Positions 33,991 through 47,300 of a DNA stretch of 64,000 bases are shown piece after piece. Below the pieces are notes generated by a model. The model searched no databases, was not told the origin of the DNA, and saw only the letters and a program-made list of their open reading frames with translations. The DNA is taken from contig JASANH010000781.1 of assembly GCA_030248295.1 (NCBI GenBank), positions 186,001 to 250,000 on the forward strand, given 5' to 3'. Made by a program: the position numbers and the translations under genes. The DNA comes from Mesodorylaimus sp. YZB2_4. Its lineage: Eukaryota > Nematoda > Enoplea > Dorylaimida > Dorylaimidae. Within the stretch, counting starts at the first letter, position 1. Every line of letters begins with the position of its first letter.

Positions 33991-34689
33991 GAATCAACGA
34001 CGCGATGCAATGGACCACAAGTTAGTGGCAACATCAAACCAGGGAGATCGACCAAGGTCAATGTCAATGGCGAGATCAATCCGACGACGAAACGGTTCAT
34101 CAGCATCAAATCAATGATGGGTCAAGGGCAGTTCAAAGCAACGGTGTGGACGTGAAAATACTGGCGAAATATCAACTAGCGAAGCTGGAAGGCGATGTAT
34201 CGCTAGGCAACGATGGACGAAAGCTAAAAAGCGGACGATGAAGCTGACAGTGCGGTGAAGTCATGGCATTGTGATGTACTGGAGACGTTTCAGTGAAGCT
34301 ATGATGTGGTCAGGGATCGGTCAAAAACTGGATGAGTGGATTCTGAAGCGTGCAGTGACGAGTGAAGTTGTCTGGTATGAACAAGATGAAGCTGAAAAAC
34401 AAAAAAAAAACTGTTTTATGCGAGAATGCTGTATTCGAAAGACCGATATGAGTGGCGGTGGATCTCGCAAGCGAAGATTCTTACTAATATCCCTGCTCGG
34501 CCATTCCAGCGGTGGCGCAATGCAGGGGCGTACGCAGGACTTGAGGAAGGGGGTGGCCATCGAAAAGTCAAAATTTATATGAATTTTGGGATTCTTGTTT
34601 TGATGACAATGATTGGAAAATGGCAAAATGACACAATGAAAAAACGTGGACAGGAACAGTCACAAAGGTGTAGGCTCATAAAGGACGCC

Positions 34690-34870
34690 AGGCTACCGGG
34701 GGGGGGGGGGGGGGAAAAAGAGGGAAGGGGGGGAAGGGGGGGGGGGGGGGGGGGGGGAGGACCTAGGGGGAACAACCAAACACCCCCCCACCACCCACCC
34801 ACCACCAAAACAACACCCCTTTTAAAAAAAAAAATAAAAAAAAAAAAAAAAAAAAAATTAGGGACAAAAG
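34690..34870. repeat. Extreme low-complexity run: poly-G, poly-C and poly-A
   Basis: About 100 bases of nearly pure G broken by short A runs. Then come C-rich CCACC units and about 40 bases of A with rare T. The abrupt succession of three homopolymer blocks is unusual for genomic DNA and could be a sequencing or assembly artefact. Confidence 0.8.
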
Positions 34871-34954
34871 GTGTATGACAGTTGTAAAACGTGTACCTTG
34901 ACACACTTTCTGGGCAGGGGATTTTTGCACCCTCGCACCCTCTGCCCTGGGCAC

Positions 34955-35110
34955 GCGTTTGCAATGGTTTATCGTTTGTCTACCCTTGTAGCGAGCGGCT
35001 GAGGGTTCAATGCCCGTCGTCAGAGGTCGGTTTAGGAAACACCCGCTGACCTTTTACACCTTGCCACTGGGTCACTACCGTCGATCGACTGATGTCAGTC
35101 AGTAGACGCG
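34955..35110 (+). mobile_element. tRNA-derived SINE-like repeat, truncated copy
   Basis: B box GAGGGTTCAATGCCCGTCGTC, then AGAGGTCGGTTTAGGAAAC and CGCTGACC, as in copies A-C. The body is short. Confidence 0.55.
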
Positions 35111-35330
35111 CATTCCTGCACTAAAATAATAGCCCACTATTTCACGTGGGTTTAACAGCAAGGCGAGAAAAATAATTTCGTGCGTCGCGGTGGTGCAGCT
35201 GTTCGGCTATCCATACAGGGGGCATCCATGAAGAAGGTCCACGCTACTGCGGTGGGTGAGGGTAAGCGAAAAGTGGACGGGAGTGGATGGGGAGGGGAAG
35301 TCTGTCATCAAGGAAAGGTCCACTTCTCAA

Positions 35331-36730
35331 AATTGGCGTGCAATTGGCGTCTTGGAAAAATAAGAAAATTATCAATAGTAAATATCGGATTTAAAATTAT
35401 CAGGATTTAAATCATCAGAAGACGATCAGGTACTTCAAAACATCGTTAATCTTTTAGCTTACTGTTTCAAACAGTAAAAACTATTTCAGCGCTGTCAGTG
35501 TTTCACTGCTCAATTCAGGCGCCTCATGTAACTGAAGGTTGGAATGCGACCATCGGCCAGACAGAAGCTCTGACTGGAGCATGGCAAATCTTGCGACTAT
35601 ACTGTACCTGTGACTGAAACATCAACCTGAGGAGTTGACGCCTCCCAGCCAGGGGAAATCACTAATTCTCTCCCTCTCTCCACAGCCCAGGAATACACTT
35701 TTTTTGTTCCGTCACTGGGATGTCAGAGAAGATGCTAAAAAATGCCAGCAACGACATCTGACCCTCGGCCTATCTGCTTCAAGAAATACGCCTCACCAGC
35801 CTGCCCTGTTTCCTCGTTGTCACTGTCCATCAGACCTCACCAAAAAACTCAGCAGAGCTAACCTGCACCAAAAGCGGGATTCAATACCAATTTGAGATAA
35901 AAACTGGGATTTTTCAAATATCTGTAGCATTCTACATAATTTTCAAGCAGATAGCAAATTTTAGCTGCCAATTTGGATGATTGTAGCAGTCGGATCAAAT
36001 TGAAGTGATCCACCCATGGTCGGCGGATCGGTCGATGCTGGGAGCAATGCTTTTGCAGGTGAATATTTTCATTTCAGGTCCGCTAAAGTGGACTCCAGTT
36101 TGGGTTGGGGGAGTCAAAAACCGCATTTTTTGGTGGACGTCGTTCATGGATGGCCCTAGTACAAACAGTTTTTTCCATGGTATTTTGACCACTGCACAGA
36201 AAGAAATGCCATGTGCATGAAATACGTGGGATAGGTTTCGACAATGCGGTTCGAATCGTCCAAGGTAACCATGTGAAAAGTCAGCCCGTGCTGCGTGAGG
36301 CACATCAACAGTGTTTTCTGCTGCATGACTGGTTGCTAAAGGTACTTTTGACTTCAGTAATAATTGACAAGCTCGTCGACCAAAATTTTGTGTGTTTAAA
36401 GAAACTTTCACTGATGATGAGTGTTTCACACTGAAAAAACCTATAAACTTTACATAATTGCAACTTTTAAACACCTGATTTTTGCTTGACTTATGAATGT
36501 TTACCCTCAGGTAATTGCAAAATCGCTTACTGCAACGTTGTTTTGGCTTCCCAGTAGAGTCGACTGTGACGGATGCCTAGAAAATATGTTTTTCGGAAGA
36601 ATAAAACATATTACTTTTCATTTTTTTATTTTTGGCACAGAAATCTTACAAAAAATTTGATTTCCACCGGATTTGCATAGATCCGTGCGCCTCTAAATCT
36701 GATTCGCCAATTCAAGCACGCGCTTGATTC
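35331..36730. other. Intergenic upstream of CPEB
   Basis: No gene recognised. A CCAAT-type motif (ATTGG within CTGATTGGCTG) lies at about 36731, some 245 bases before the CPEB start codon, followed by a GC-richer stretch that may be the promoter and 5' leader. Confidence 0.35.
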
Positions 36731-36977
36731 TGATTGGCTGACCTCGAACGCGGAGGGGCGGAGCTACAAACTCGGGGACAGCTAGGTCAGTCAGTGCAAG
36801 CAGACTTCCGTTGTGTCTGGCCGTGCTGTGGTTGGGGCTGACGGGGAAATTTGGGTGCGCTGTTCGATCGAGCTGTTCTCGGTTGTTGACAAGGCTGCGA
36901 GTAGATTGTCGCAGAGCGAAAAAAATATTTGACTTTTTTATTGTTTTATACCGATTTTATAAAAATTTTACGAAATC

Positions 36978-39900
36978 ATGGCGATAGTTCATGGCGGATT
37001 GAAATTCAGTCCGATCGTAGGCGATGGGCGTAAAACTAATTCAGTCTTTTCGCCCCATTCGATGTTAAAAACGCCCCAAAAGCAACTTCCATTCAATCAG
37101 GACAGGTAAATTTAATATTAGTTCTTGACATTTTGCAATTTACATGCAGTTTTGTTCAAAGTTTTCGGATCGGTAGTTTTTATTTAAAATTTTTCTACAT
37201 GATTTTGAGGGCCTTCCTTTGAAGTTATTTTTGAAAAATGTTTGTCAAGTTTCATTGAGAAACGGCCTAAAGGTTTAAAAAAGTTCCAAATTCGATGAAA
37301 AAATTTTTTGAAATATATTTTTTTTTTTTGAAATCTTGACCATCGATTTTTTCAGCATGACTCCAAACCGTTCGGACTATTTTCAACCGCTCGTGCTGGA
37401 TAATTCTCCGACTCCAATTTTTCTCTCATCTGGTATGCCTTCATTTCGAACGCCGACAATGCCACGATTTGGAGAGCCGCATTTTCAATCACCGATCGGT
37501 GCCTCGTCGCCGATTTCATCTTTCGGACGTCTGCATTCGACCAACATTCCGATCATGCCTGATTTCAATCGATCGCCACCGCAGTCCACGGCTTCGAATG
37601 CGAGTAGCAGCGACGGTCGTGCCACTCGTTTGGAATCGTTGGCAGTTTCGGCTCGATTATATCGCAAATCAGCCGTTTTATTGAATGATGCTCGTTATAC
37701 TTGGAGTGGGCAAATGTCGCCTCCACATTCGGAAAATTTCGAAACGGTACAATTTTCGCGAAAAGTTTTTATCGGTGGTATTCCGTGGGATATTACGGAT
37801 GGTAAGTGTTGTCTGGTCTGTTCGTGAGTGTATCTCTGGCTCGATCAAATCTCAAAACCATTTCAACGCAACCTGTCGAAAAAATGGTGATTGTTGCACA
37901 GTAGGTCAGGTGTCTGTCGCACGCTCGCGAACGAGTGCGAGTTCGACTCCTGGTCCGGGTTGATGAGAGATTTTGGTTTAGTTCAGAAATTGAATATTTT
38001 GATCAAAACTTCTTTGTCGATCAAGCCCATGCATAACTGACGAAGAAAAAATTCAAATTTAAAATGGCGGGAAAATAATCTTGACTTGAGAATGTAGAAT
38101 TTGGTTTACAATCATGGCCATTATAGCTAATTCTTTTAATTAAAGACTATTTGATCAGAATATTTGGAATGTACGGATTTATCCGTGTCGAGTGGCCTAA
38201 TAATGATATTCGCTATGCCAGGCTATCAATGACCCAGTCACCGAAATCGCGTGGTATGCATGCTTGTCAGGCTGGCCTCCATGTTCAGATTTTTGTCTAA
38301 TTTTTCACTTCAGGATACACTTATTTGATTTCGCATAGCGATAAGGCGGTCAAAGCTCTTTTGCACCGATGCTCTTTCGATAAGAATGGGCTGAGCCAGT
38401 TTCATTTTCCTTTGATCTGGCGTGCAGAAGGAAGGGAAGAGTTTCGTCAGGTAAGCACGGGAGAGGTGCATTGGGGATGGCAGGTTGAGTTGGCAGGACT
38501 CTTGGCATCGACCGAGCCGGGTCCCACGTCCAATCGATAAGGCGATTATCGGTATCGGTCGATATTATCGATTGGTTCTGGCGCCTGCTCATTTATTTTC
38601 TAGCATGATTCCGCAGGTCCGCAGTCAGGAGTGGGGGGTGGATGGGTTACTGAAGCATTTTGGCGGAAAAGACCTGCTTTTGGCTCCTGCCTGCACGCAA
38701 GAGTTATCAGGGTCTGAATAGCCATGGACTGCACGAGTTGCAAGTATGTGGATAGAAGGTGGGGAGGGGTCCAAAATAGTGCGGACATCATTTCTGGACG
38801 GTCCCCCCAGTGGGTTGAACCCAGCATCCTGTTTTTTTGGGCGCTTGAAAAGGGGATCTAAGAAGCAGAAAACAAGTTTTTTTGCACCCATTGCTTTGTG
38901 AACTTTTTACTTTCAATTTTCAAACATGGCGCGGAAAATGACTTTTTCAAGGTTCCAGGGGTGAAAATTAAAAATTTTCCTGCACTAAATTTCCCAGTTT
39001 GAAACATTAAAATGTATCCTTTCACAGTTTTCCCTGATTTTTGCTCAAAGATTCCCATTTTCTCAAGCTTTTCCAAATACTTATCGGACTCCTGAAACAT
39101 TGCCACGCCAAAAGTCTGGGCAGGGGTCAGTATTTCCTCGGCTTTTCCATGGTGGGGGGGGGGGGGGTCAGGCAATTTTTTCAAAATTTGAACATCACAA
39201 AATCGAGGTTTTTCATCCCAGGGTTTACCCCTTCCCCCAGTTTCATATGTTGGTTGAACTTTTCGAGGTTTTCTGGATACTTCTCGGACTCCCTGACACA
39301 GGGCCACGCCAAAAGTCTGGGCGTGGCCCTGTACCAATATATTGTAGTTGCCCGCAAAAAGTACTCGATACCTACTACTTCAGAGAGAAAGATTTGGCGG
39401 GAATTCAAATTTCCCAATTCGACCGACCAACAGGTTGGGTCGATTCCTCTTGTGTTAGAAATGTTCTAACCATTGTCGGAATTTACGTTCATTCAGGGTC
39501 CTTACAAGGCTGGAAAACCTGGACAAGAGGGGAAACTCTAACAGTGCCTGGAAAACCTGGTAAAGTAAGGAATATTGGAGCCAAAATCAGGGGAACTGTG
39601 AGCATTTTAACGTTTCGAATTTTGAATTACCCGCATTTTCCACCTGTAGATCATACTTGAAATCAGTAATCAGTTGTAATTGGTTAAAGTTAGTCTGAAA
39701 TAAATTCAGAGAAAAATCGATTTTTCGTCTGGGATGGAAAAATCAGAAAATCACTTTCCGCTTCTTGTATAAACCTTGTTTCAGATTCAAGTGATTCCAT
39801 GGAAAACATCGGACAGTTATCACGTCTTTAACGCTACTCAGCGCATCGATTATGACAAGACCGTATTCGTTGGTGGCTTGCACGGGGTCACGACGGCTGA

Positions 39901-42304
39901 ACTATTGGGACGTGCTTTTAACGACCTGTTTGGTGGAGTGGTGTGCGCAGGTCTGGATATCGATAAGTACATGTATCCGATTGGTGAGTGACTGCCATGG
40001 CTGGTTTCTCATTTGGGGAACACGCAGAAACATTGCAGATACTTGTCGGCACAAGTTAACTTCGTCAGGATTTATAAAAGGTTGGAAAACCGGGGAAAAT
40101 TGGAATTCTGGAGCCAAAGTCGGGGAAGACATTCCGAGGTTTCAAATTTCGAATCACCCGCCTTTTTTGTGCATCTGTTGATCGTGCTGTAAATCACTTA
40201 AAATTTGTTTTAAGTTGTGCTGGGACAGTTGAAATAATTTAGGAATAATTTTAAAAAATTCAAGGGGAATTATTTTCCACTCCTTATATGCGTCCTTTTT
40301 TAATACGAAAACCGGAAAAATGACTGCTTTAAAATGGAAAAATTTTCCAGGTTCTGGTCGTGTGACGTTTAGTAACGATGCGAGTTTCAAGAAAGCGTTA
40401 GCTGCCGGGTTTGTCGAAATCAAGACTCAAAGATTTTCGAAAAAGGTAATATTAATGGTTTTTTTAGCGAAATTTTTTATATTCTCCATTTCTATTTTTA
40501 TATTCTCTATTTCAGATTCAAATTGATCCATTTTTGGTGGATGGAGCCGTGTGCTCGAATTGTAGACAAGCACCTGGTCTGTGCTTTTGTCGCGAGCCTA
40601 TTTGCTTCCGCTATTTTTGCGAGGAGTGCTGGCAGGTGAGGGCTGAGTGTGGCGAATAGTGGCTCATGGAACACTGTAGGTGTAAAGTGGACGTACCCCA
40701 AGAGCTGGCTTTTATGTATTTGCTACACAGAATGTACTAGTTCTGTTTCCCATCCTGGTCGTTCTAGCTGAGGCTTATTCCCCCACGGGTGGGGCTGGGG
40801 GCTTGTTACTTGACCTGATCTTGGTATCGGCTAGGGGTCCATTCGGGATGCATGCCTGGAAAAAGCGGGTCTCGGTCTGAACTCCAGTACACCACAAGAG
40901 AGGACTCGGATTCGGGACCCTTCCGCCCCGTAAGCCCCTCCTCCTTTATCGTCCCCAGAGGGATGAAGGGTGAGCACTCACAACCAGGCGTGCAAGGTGC
41001 AGAGAACTCTGAAGCGTCTCAGGTGGCCAGAGTTGAACGCAGGCCGACCGCTTTTCAGCTCTGCCCAGCAAGACTCCTTTGACTGCTGCACCACCAGGGC
41101 GGCAATGTATAATAGTCACATGCATATACATATTTATAATGTTATACATACAAAATGTATAATGTTTAGGTCGACATATACCGCCCACTACAGCAGTAAC
41201 AAAATGAGTTTTAGACGGTTCTGGGTCTCATTCAAGTTTCCAGGGTGTGCATGTGCACATAATGTACCTCCGCCTGTAAGATAAAAGCAACAAAATCCAG
41301 TTTATATTTCAATTTAAATAAAGGGAACTCTGCTGTTTCATGAGTAACTTCCTTTTACTCGAGCATCCAGACCCTGTCCTGCCAGCTGTGTTTTAACATT
41401 TATGCCCACTTCCTGACAGTGTCCCACGGCTGGTCCTAGAGGTGTCATGCGCTGCCTCAAATGTATGACATCTCTGCGAAGAGGAGTTTTTAGTTGGGAT
41501 ATTGCAACTTACATACAGTAGTCTTTGGGCTACCAGATTGATTCAAATTGGTCTTCAAAGGAAGCCTGGCATCCTAAATTAAAAAACTGCATGTTTTAAG
41601 GATGGGGATCTGACCAAAATTTAATGTTCCCGCCATAAAACTTAAACTTTTTAAGTTTTCAAAAATTATCGTTATCATCGGCCGATAATTGCGTTATCGG
41701 TTATCGCCCGATACCGATAATTGCCTTATCGGTCGGACCTGGCTGTACAAACATACTGAGTATGAAGCAAGTATATCCAAGATACAGTATACGTTGGGTA
41801 TATAAAAGTCCCTTGTACAGTATAATAGGTAAATCCCCAAACCTTGTACAGTAGGTAAATCCCTCATGGCAGGTTAACACGTACAGCAGATAAATCCCTC
41901 ATCAAATCCCTTATACAGTAGGTACTGTATATCAGGATATGCCGCGTATAAACTCGATATATCAAACTATGATGCTTACACAGTGCGCTTATCCGCACTG
42001 CATATATTTTGTATATATAAGAGGTCAATCACTTAAACTCCAAGTATATCCGTGCATGCAGCAGGTATGTCTGCATTTACTGCATATACGTATATCTCGT
42101 TTATTGTGCACACATGGGACTCGTTTAGCATTTGCTGTGTGTAGTAATGTAGGTTATGCTAACGGTGCGGCGTATTTTTAGACCCAGCACTCGTTGGATG
42201 TAATGCGCTGGCATAAACCTTTGATGCGTAATTTTTACAAGCATCAAAGCAATGATTCATGCCTTTTGCCTTTGGCACGAGCGGTAAGAAAATTGCAGTT
42301 CTAA
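36978..42304 (+). CDS. CPEB: Cytoplasmic polyadenylation element-binding protein, CPEB1 type
   Basis: Eight exons: 36978-37105, 37356-37801, 38146-38253, 38314-38450, 39785-39983, 40351-40445, 40516-40635, 42182-42304. All join in frame (451 residues). The N terminus is Ser/Pro-rich. RRM1 starts near residue 179 ([13 protein letters not shown], then [10 protein letters not shown] and [13 protein letters not shown]). RRM2 starts near 290 ([39 protein letters not shown]). A Cys-rich ZZ-type zinc-binding domain ([27 protein letters not shown]) leads to HKPLMRN, the family C terminus. CPEB proteins bind U-rich elements in 3' UTRs and control translation in germ line and neurons; the IPWDIT and EWP motifs are of the CPEB1/Orb class. 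The last exon lies 1.5 kb beyond exon 7 and adds a 23-residue tail (FYKHQSND...). Exon 3 uses an AAAG acceptor. AATAAA is at 42827-42832. Confidence 0.93.
38600..39780. repeat. Repeat-rich CPEB intron 4
   Basis: Contains two direct copies of a roughly 80-base unit (39045-39125 and 39253-39335, both with GCCACGCCAAAAGTCTGGGC). The block at about 39500-39660 (TTGGAGCCAAAATCAGGGG...GAATTACCCGC) recurs in intron 5 at about 40075-40170. A poly-G run is at 39154-39166. Long open frames here are shadows of repeats. Confidence 0.6.
40830..41105 (-). mobile_element. tRNA-derived SINE-like repeat in CPEB intron 7
   Basis: On the minus strand the head is CGCCCTGGTGGTGCAGCAGTC, then GCCTGCGTTCAACTCTGGCC (A- and B-box-like). 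The body has GTGCTCACCCTTCATCCC. It faces against the host gene. Confidence 0.55.
41750..42060. repeat. Degenerate TACAGTAGGTAAATCCC tandem repeat
   Basis: At least five imperfect copies of a unit with (C/T)TTGTACAGTA and GGTAAATCCC lie just before the last CPEB exon. Confidence 0.5.
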
Positions 42305-42832
42305 AAGACAATGGGAGAACGTTGAAAATTTGAACGGTGGGAAAAACGGTGAGTTGGTGTAGTCTGAGGTATGAAATTGGCAAGCTTTAGTAACTACGAC
42401 ATAGCAGGGTGAGAATTCGAGTTGATGTTCATTTGATTATGAAGTTTTCGTGTTATATCGAAGAATATTTTTTAGTTTTCGTATATACTTGTACTTCTAT
42501 TGGAGTGTTTCAGGTTTTTGCATGTTTTTCAATTTAGATATGAGTATACTGTAGAATAAGGGTTATGTTGAGATGGTTAGTTTTTAGCAGAGGTGATGTT
42601 AGTGTGTACCTGACAGAGGTCTCGAAGATTCGACATTGATGTGGAATAGACCATTCAGTCATCGTTTTTGATAGAAATTATTTAGTTGATAGCATATAAA
42701 ATGTAATGAAATTCTGTACCTTTATAAGCTGACAAAGCTTGCCCTGGTCAGTACTGGGCAGCGCGCAGAGAATTTTATGTTCTTGTTCATGTTTGAGTTG
42801 ACGATATTGCGATGGACTTGTGGAATAATAAA

Positions 42833-44340
42833 ACAAGCTAAAATAGTAATGGTTTTCTAGAAGTCCTTATCTCCAGGTAAGGAAATGATATCCATTTTTA
42901 TAACAAATTTAAATTTGGCGGAAGCCTGAGAATCTTGTTCTTGTTAAGGCTGTGCAAGAAGTATATGTACTGCACAGTGGATAGCGGGTAGCGGGCTTCT
43001 GAACTTATACGTCGTTGTAGGAGCTATGTCGTTCTATAATTATCTGAAAGTAACATTTGAACAGTGAATGTAAGCATAAACATTTGGTTCATAACTCTAG
43101 AAAGTGATGGTATTAATCAAATAAGTATGTCATGTATATATACCGGTATATACCGTATGTATATAAAACGTACATGGACGTACGTATATACTATAATAAA
43201 AACACTATATAAAAATGAATTATACATTATCTCATATATATATATATATATATATATCTTTATTATTATTTTATGTTTATATATATTAGATTAATACCAC
43301 CCTGTATATTTATTTATTCTCTTTATACATAAATGTATATAGTATATTATAAAAGTATAACAAATTATGTATGCTGATATACGCATCAGAATGCTAATCT
43401 TCAAATTTGAAGATTAGCACTCTGATGCTTTAAAAAATATAAGATTGGTGGGGATGACGGCACTGCGTCCTCACTAACCCGCTCTGCTACCTCACTGTCA
43501 CTCTCTCTGAGACCACTCTAAAGGACACAAAAAAATTAACCAGCGCCTAAAAGGGGGATAAATGCTGATTCGAGAGGAAAAATAGGATTTTCCCATAATA
43601 ATATGCCACACCTTATCATTTTCCAGCAGATACACTACAAAAACTTTTAGTTGCCGATCTAGCAGCTGGATAGGATCTAGATGCCGGCATGCACACACAG
43701 AAGTGGCAACTCTTTTATACCCATATATGTCCAATTTGGAAAGCAAGTATACATTTAGTATAACAAAAATATATATACCGGTATATATCGTATATATATT
43801 AATATATAAATATATATGTATAAAACCTACATGTATATCAAAATAACAGAAGACCCAGAGAAGCTTGCATAGCCACCCGCATGTACTCTAACGTAAGACC
43901 CACAAGCAGTCCCGCTCTACCGTACTGTATAGAATCCATAGACTGTGAAACATCAACCCAACTGGTTGGCTTTATGCCTCGTGCCACATGGCATACTTGC
44001 AGCTCACAGGTTACACAAACCTGGTTCCTACTTCCGTTGAAGCAACTTGATTAAGCAATTCACTAATGCACGCTGACGATGTCAGCCAATCTCAACGAGG
44101 AAATCAGATATCCTCACTCCACTACCTGCAGCCACGACCCAATGCCAGGCACACCACACCTCGCAACATTTAATGGTCACAATCTTACGACAAATAACTG
44201 ATTACAAACAGTTCATAACCAAACCATTCGTCCCTCCACCATCTCACTTTCTTCCTGCTTCAAACAAAAACTAGCAAGCAATTTTTAAAAAAAGAAAATG
44301 CACTCAAACAAGTCAAAGTCAATCTTTCACAAAGTCCCAC
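42833..44340. other. Between CPEB and SRRT 3' ends
   Basis: Convergent genes with no gene between them. TA microsatellites lie at 43130-43350 and 43765-43830. A near-perfect palindrome TGCTAATCTTCAAATTTGAAGATTAGCA lies at about 43392-43420. Confidence 0.5.
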
Positions 44341-47300
44341 TCAATAAATGTCTTCGGGCGCGTCCAGGTCAGTGTACGTGACTGGCACTCTAGGATCGCG
44401 TCGACCATCCCCGTGCGTTGGTGGGGGTGGTGGAGGACCCCCGCGGCCACCCCCACTGTTGTAATTGCGATTGCCACCACCTCCGTAATCACGACGCTGA
44501 TAATGATCGCGACGATAACCACCGCCACCACCACCTGAAACAATGAAGAAATTGAGGTGAGAACAAACGGCTTCGTGAAGAACACTAATCCATCCCATCA
44601 ATGAGGAAATACCAGGCGCCGCCCCCCCGGCGGGAACGTGAGACAAGTGGCCTCTGATCTGAAGTAAAACACCCCTAGCATACCATATCCACCTCCTCCA
44701 CCATAATCGCCTCCATATGCACGGTGATATCCACCACCGCCTCCTCCGTATCGGTGACCACCTCCGAAGTCCCGATGACGATCCATACCACCCCCTCCCC
44801 GGTACTCGCCGTATCCACCACCTCTATCGTAGTTGCTCGCCCCGCCTCCACTTCCGCCTCCCATACTGCCAGCATTCGGCGCCTGCCTCGGCAAATCCAC
44901 ATCCGCTGGTCTCTTCGGATCCGACAGGTAATTGTTGTAATAGGTCACCTGCAAAATACTATCCCTCATTCCCCGCCATGGCATGCCCCAAAAACATCTG
45001 GACTTACCTCTAACCTCACTTCCTCCAATTTTTCTCCATGCTTATTCGCAATATGCTTCCTAATAAATTCCGGCCCCTTAAACTTCTTGCCCGACAACGG
45101 ACACAACCACTTGTCCTTGGCCAATTCCACACAATTCGACGTAATGAACGCCTCCACTTCCTTGTCCGGGTCCTTCTTCCCCATCTTCTCCACTTCCGCC
45201 TCCGACAGACGTTCTTTCGGTGTCAACAACTGTTGCATCTTTTGTTCAAAGCCTTTCGTGAATTCACTAACTGAAAAACAAACCGAATCCACAATAATTG
45301 CCATCCCCTCAGCAAACATTAGCACCCTTACTGAATTGAACAGAGATCAATGGCTGCCCACTCTTTTCGTCCTGACCCCACTGAGTGGGCGACGGCGGAG
45401 GTCCGCGTACGTGCATCAGACCACATCGATTGGGCATCTCCTCCTCGCTCGGGTACTCGCCATGATTGTAGTAGTCGACCGAATGGACAAGACGCAAGTA
45501 AATCAGCAAGCGATCCAGAACCTGAAACAGCAGTCTTGTTTAAGGCTAGATGACGGCCCAGGTAGTTTTTGTTATTTTTGTGGGTTGGGCCCCGTGCTGC
45601 CCCATTTCCAACCCGTTCTGCCTAAGCCGACCAGCAAGCATGTTGTAAGCGAGGCCATGAGGTGACCAGCTCTCACGGCAGCTTCCTTCTGTGTCTCCAC
45701 TAGCTAGCCCAGCACCAGCGTCCCACGATGATACTGGGCGTGGTGAGTCCCCCAGAGCCTGGTAAGCAAGGCCAGCGACGGACTTACTGAACTGCCGTCG
45801 AAGACCGGTTCCCACTCTGAGAACGAGCTTACTAAACTGCCGTCCTCAGTCGGAACAGACCTGCAGCCCCCCGCCAAGATTGCACGACAATGCGGGACAA
45901 ACGCATTGACCAACTGAGCCACCTCGGCTCGGACCTCAGGTAGTGCAGGGCAGTCAATGGCCTCAAAACCATTTTAGCACATGCAAAAGAGTGGATGCGA
46001 TCCTGTCCTCAGCCCAGCCCATAATAGGTATCCCCAGTGCCCCACCAACCACATTTCTTGCCTCAGCAAGCCATGTAAGGGGGTAATGTTGCGGGACTGT
46101 GGGGGCACTGTCACCGAAAAGTTGCCACAGGTCCCATTGTGCATATTTTACTCCCTAACTCTATCTAAGACGACAGACTCACAAGAGCCAGAGCATTCTC
46201 GTGAGCAGGGGCTGGTTTCACAGTCATTAAGGACATGTCCCTCAGAAGTCCTTCCAAACATCATTGTGATTTGACTGTAATACCCGTTTGTGAAAGGTGC
46301 CTTTTTTGCATGATTCGAGAAAAACCAGTAGAAATACAATTCCTTCCCCTCCTTGGCCGCGTGAGACCAGAGGTTGGGTTCGGATAATACCAGACTCTGA
46401 GTGGCCTGGCCACATCTCTATCACATTGGCTCTACACTGAAAGCACCCAAATCAACCCTTCACCTCCGGCGGATGCTGAGAGTGGCTCTAGCACTCGACC
46501 TAACAATCGCACTCCCCTCTACTCACCTTCAACAAATTCTCATCTCGTTCCATCACCACTTTCTGCTCGTCGCCCACTCCATTCGACGAGTTCAATCCCA
46601 ACAATTCGTCCTCCTCGGCGCTGCCCTCCTCGATCAAATAATCCGTTATATTCTTCAACAGCGGGTTCTTACTCGCCACTTGATATTCCTACAAATCAAT
46701 ACAGCTCATTCCCCGTCTCCCATCCATCCCACATACCACTCACCAAAGTCGGATATTGATCAGGATTATTCGTCCTCGACGCATCCTCGTTCTCGTCTTG
46801 CCACAAACCCCATTTCCTATCGCACACTTGTACCAACCTGGCCGCCAATCTCAAATCATTCTGGGCCGCTTGTTTATGCGCCGTCACGCCATTCACTGTT
46901 CGAATTCGTCTCGTCAAATCACGATTCACAATCGCCCCCAGATCGCAATCTTTCAAACGTATACTATTTAAATTCCAACAAATCTCCTTAATATTTACGT
47001 CTCGTCGAAACGTCACCCATCCTCGACGATAGAATCGACGTTCGGGCAATGGCTCGGCCAAAGAAACACGTAAAAAGCCCGGATATCGTTTGCATAACTG
47101 AAAAAAAAACATGATCCCTCCATTTCTCAAATGAAACCGAAGATATGCTTGCTTTCGCGTGAAGGATGCAATATTTTTGACTCCCCTGCGAGGGGTCTGC
47201 GACAATGTGGACGCTTTCGTTGCGGTCGCAAACAGTCCAGTCGCAGACGCGCTGGCTTTTCCAGGGTAGAATCAAGAAATACGCAGCCTGCACGCGATTC

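Noticed and set aside
34426-34964. Open frames rich in Gly or Pro on both strands
   Set aside because: They are translations of the poly-G/poly-C/poly-A block, not genes.
39100-39660. 186-codon open frame on the plus strand
   Set aside because: It lies in CPEB intron 4 and is made of intron repeats and a poly-G run.
44724-45665. 313-codon open frame on the plus strand
   Set aside because: It is antisense to SRRT exons 11-13 and reads through their splice sites; the minus-strand exons have clear domain matches.
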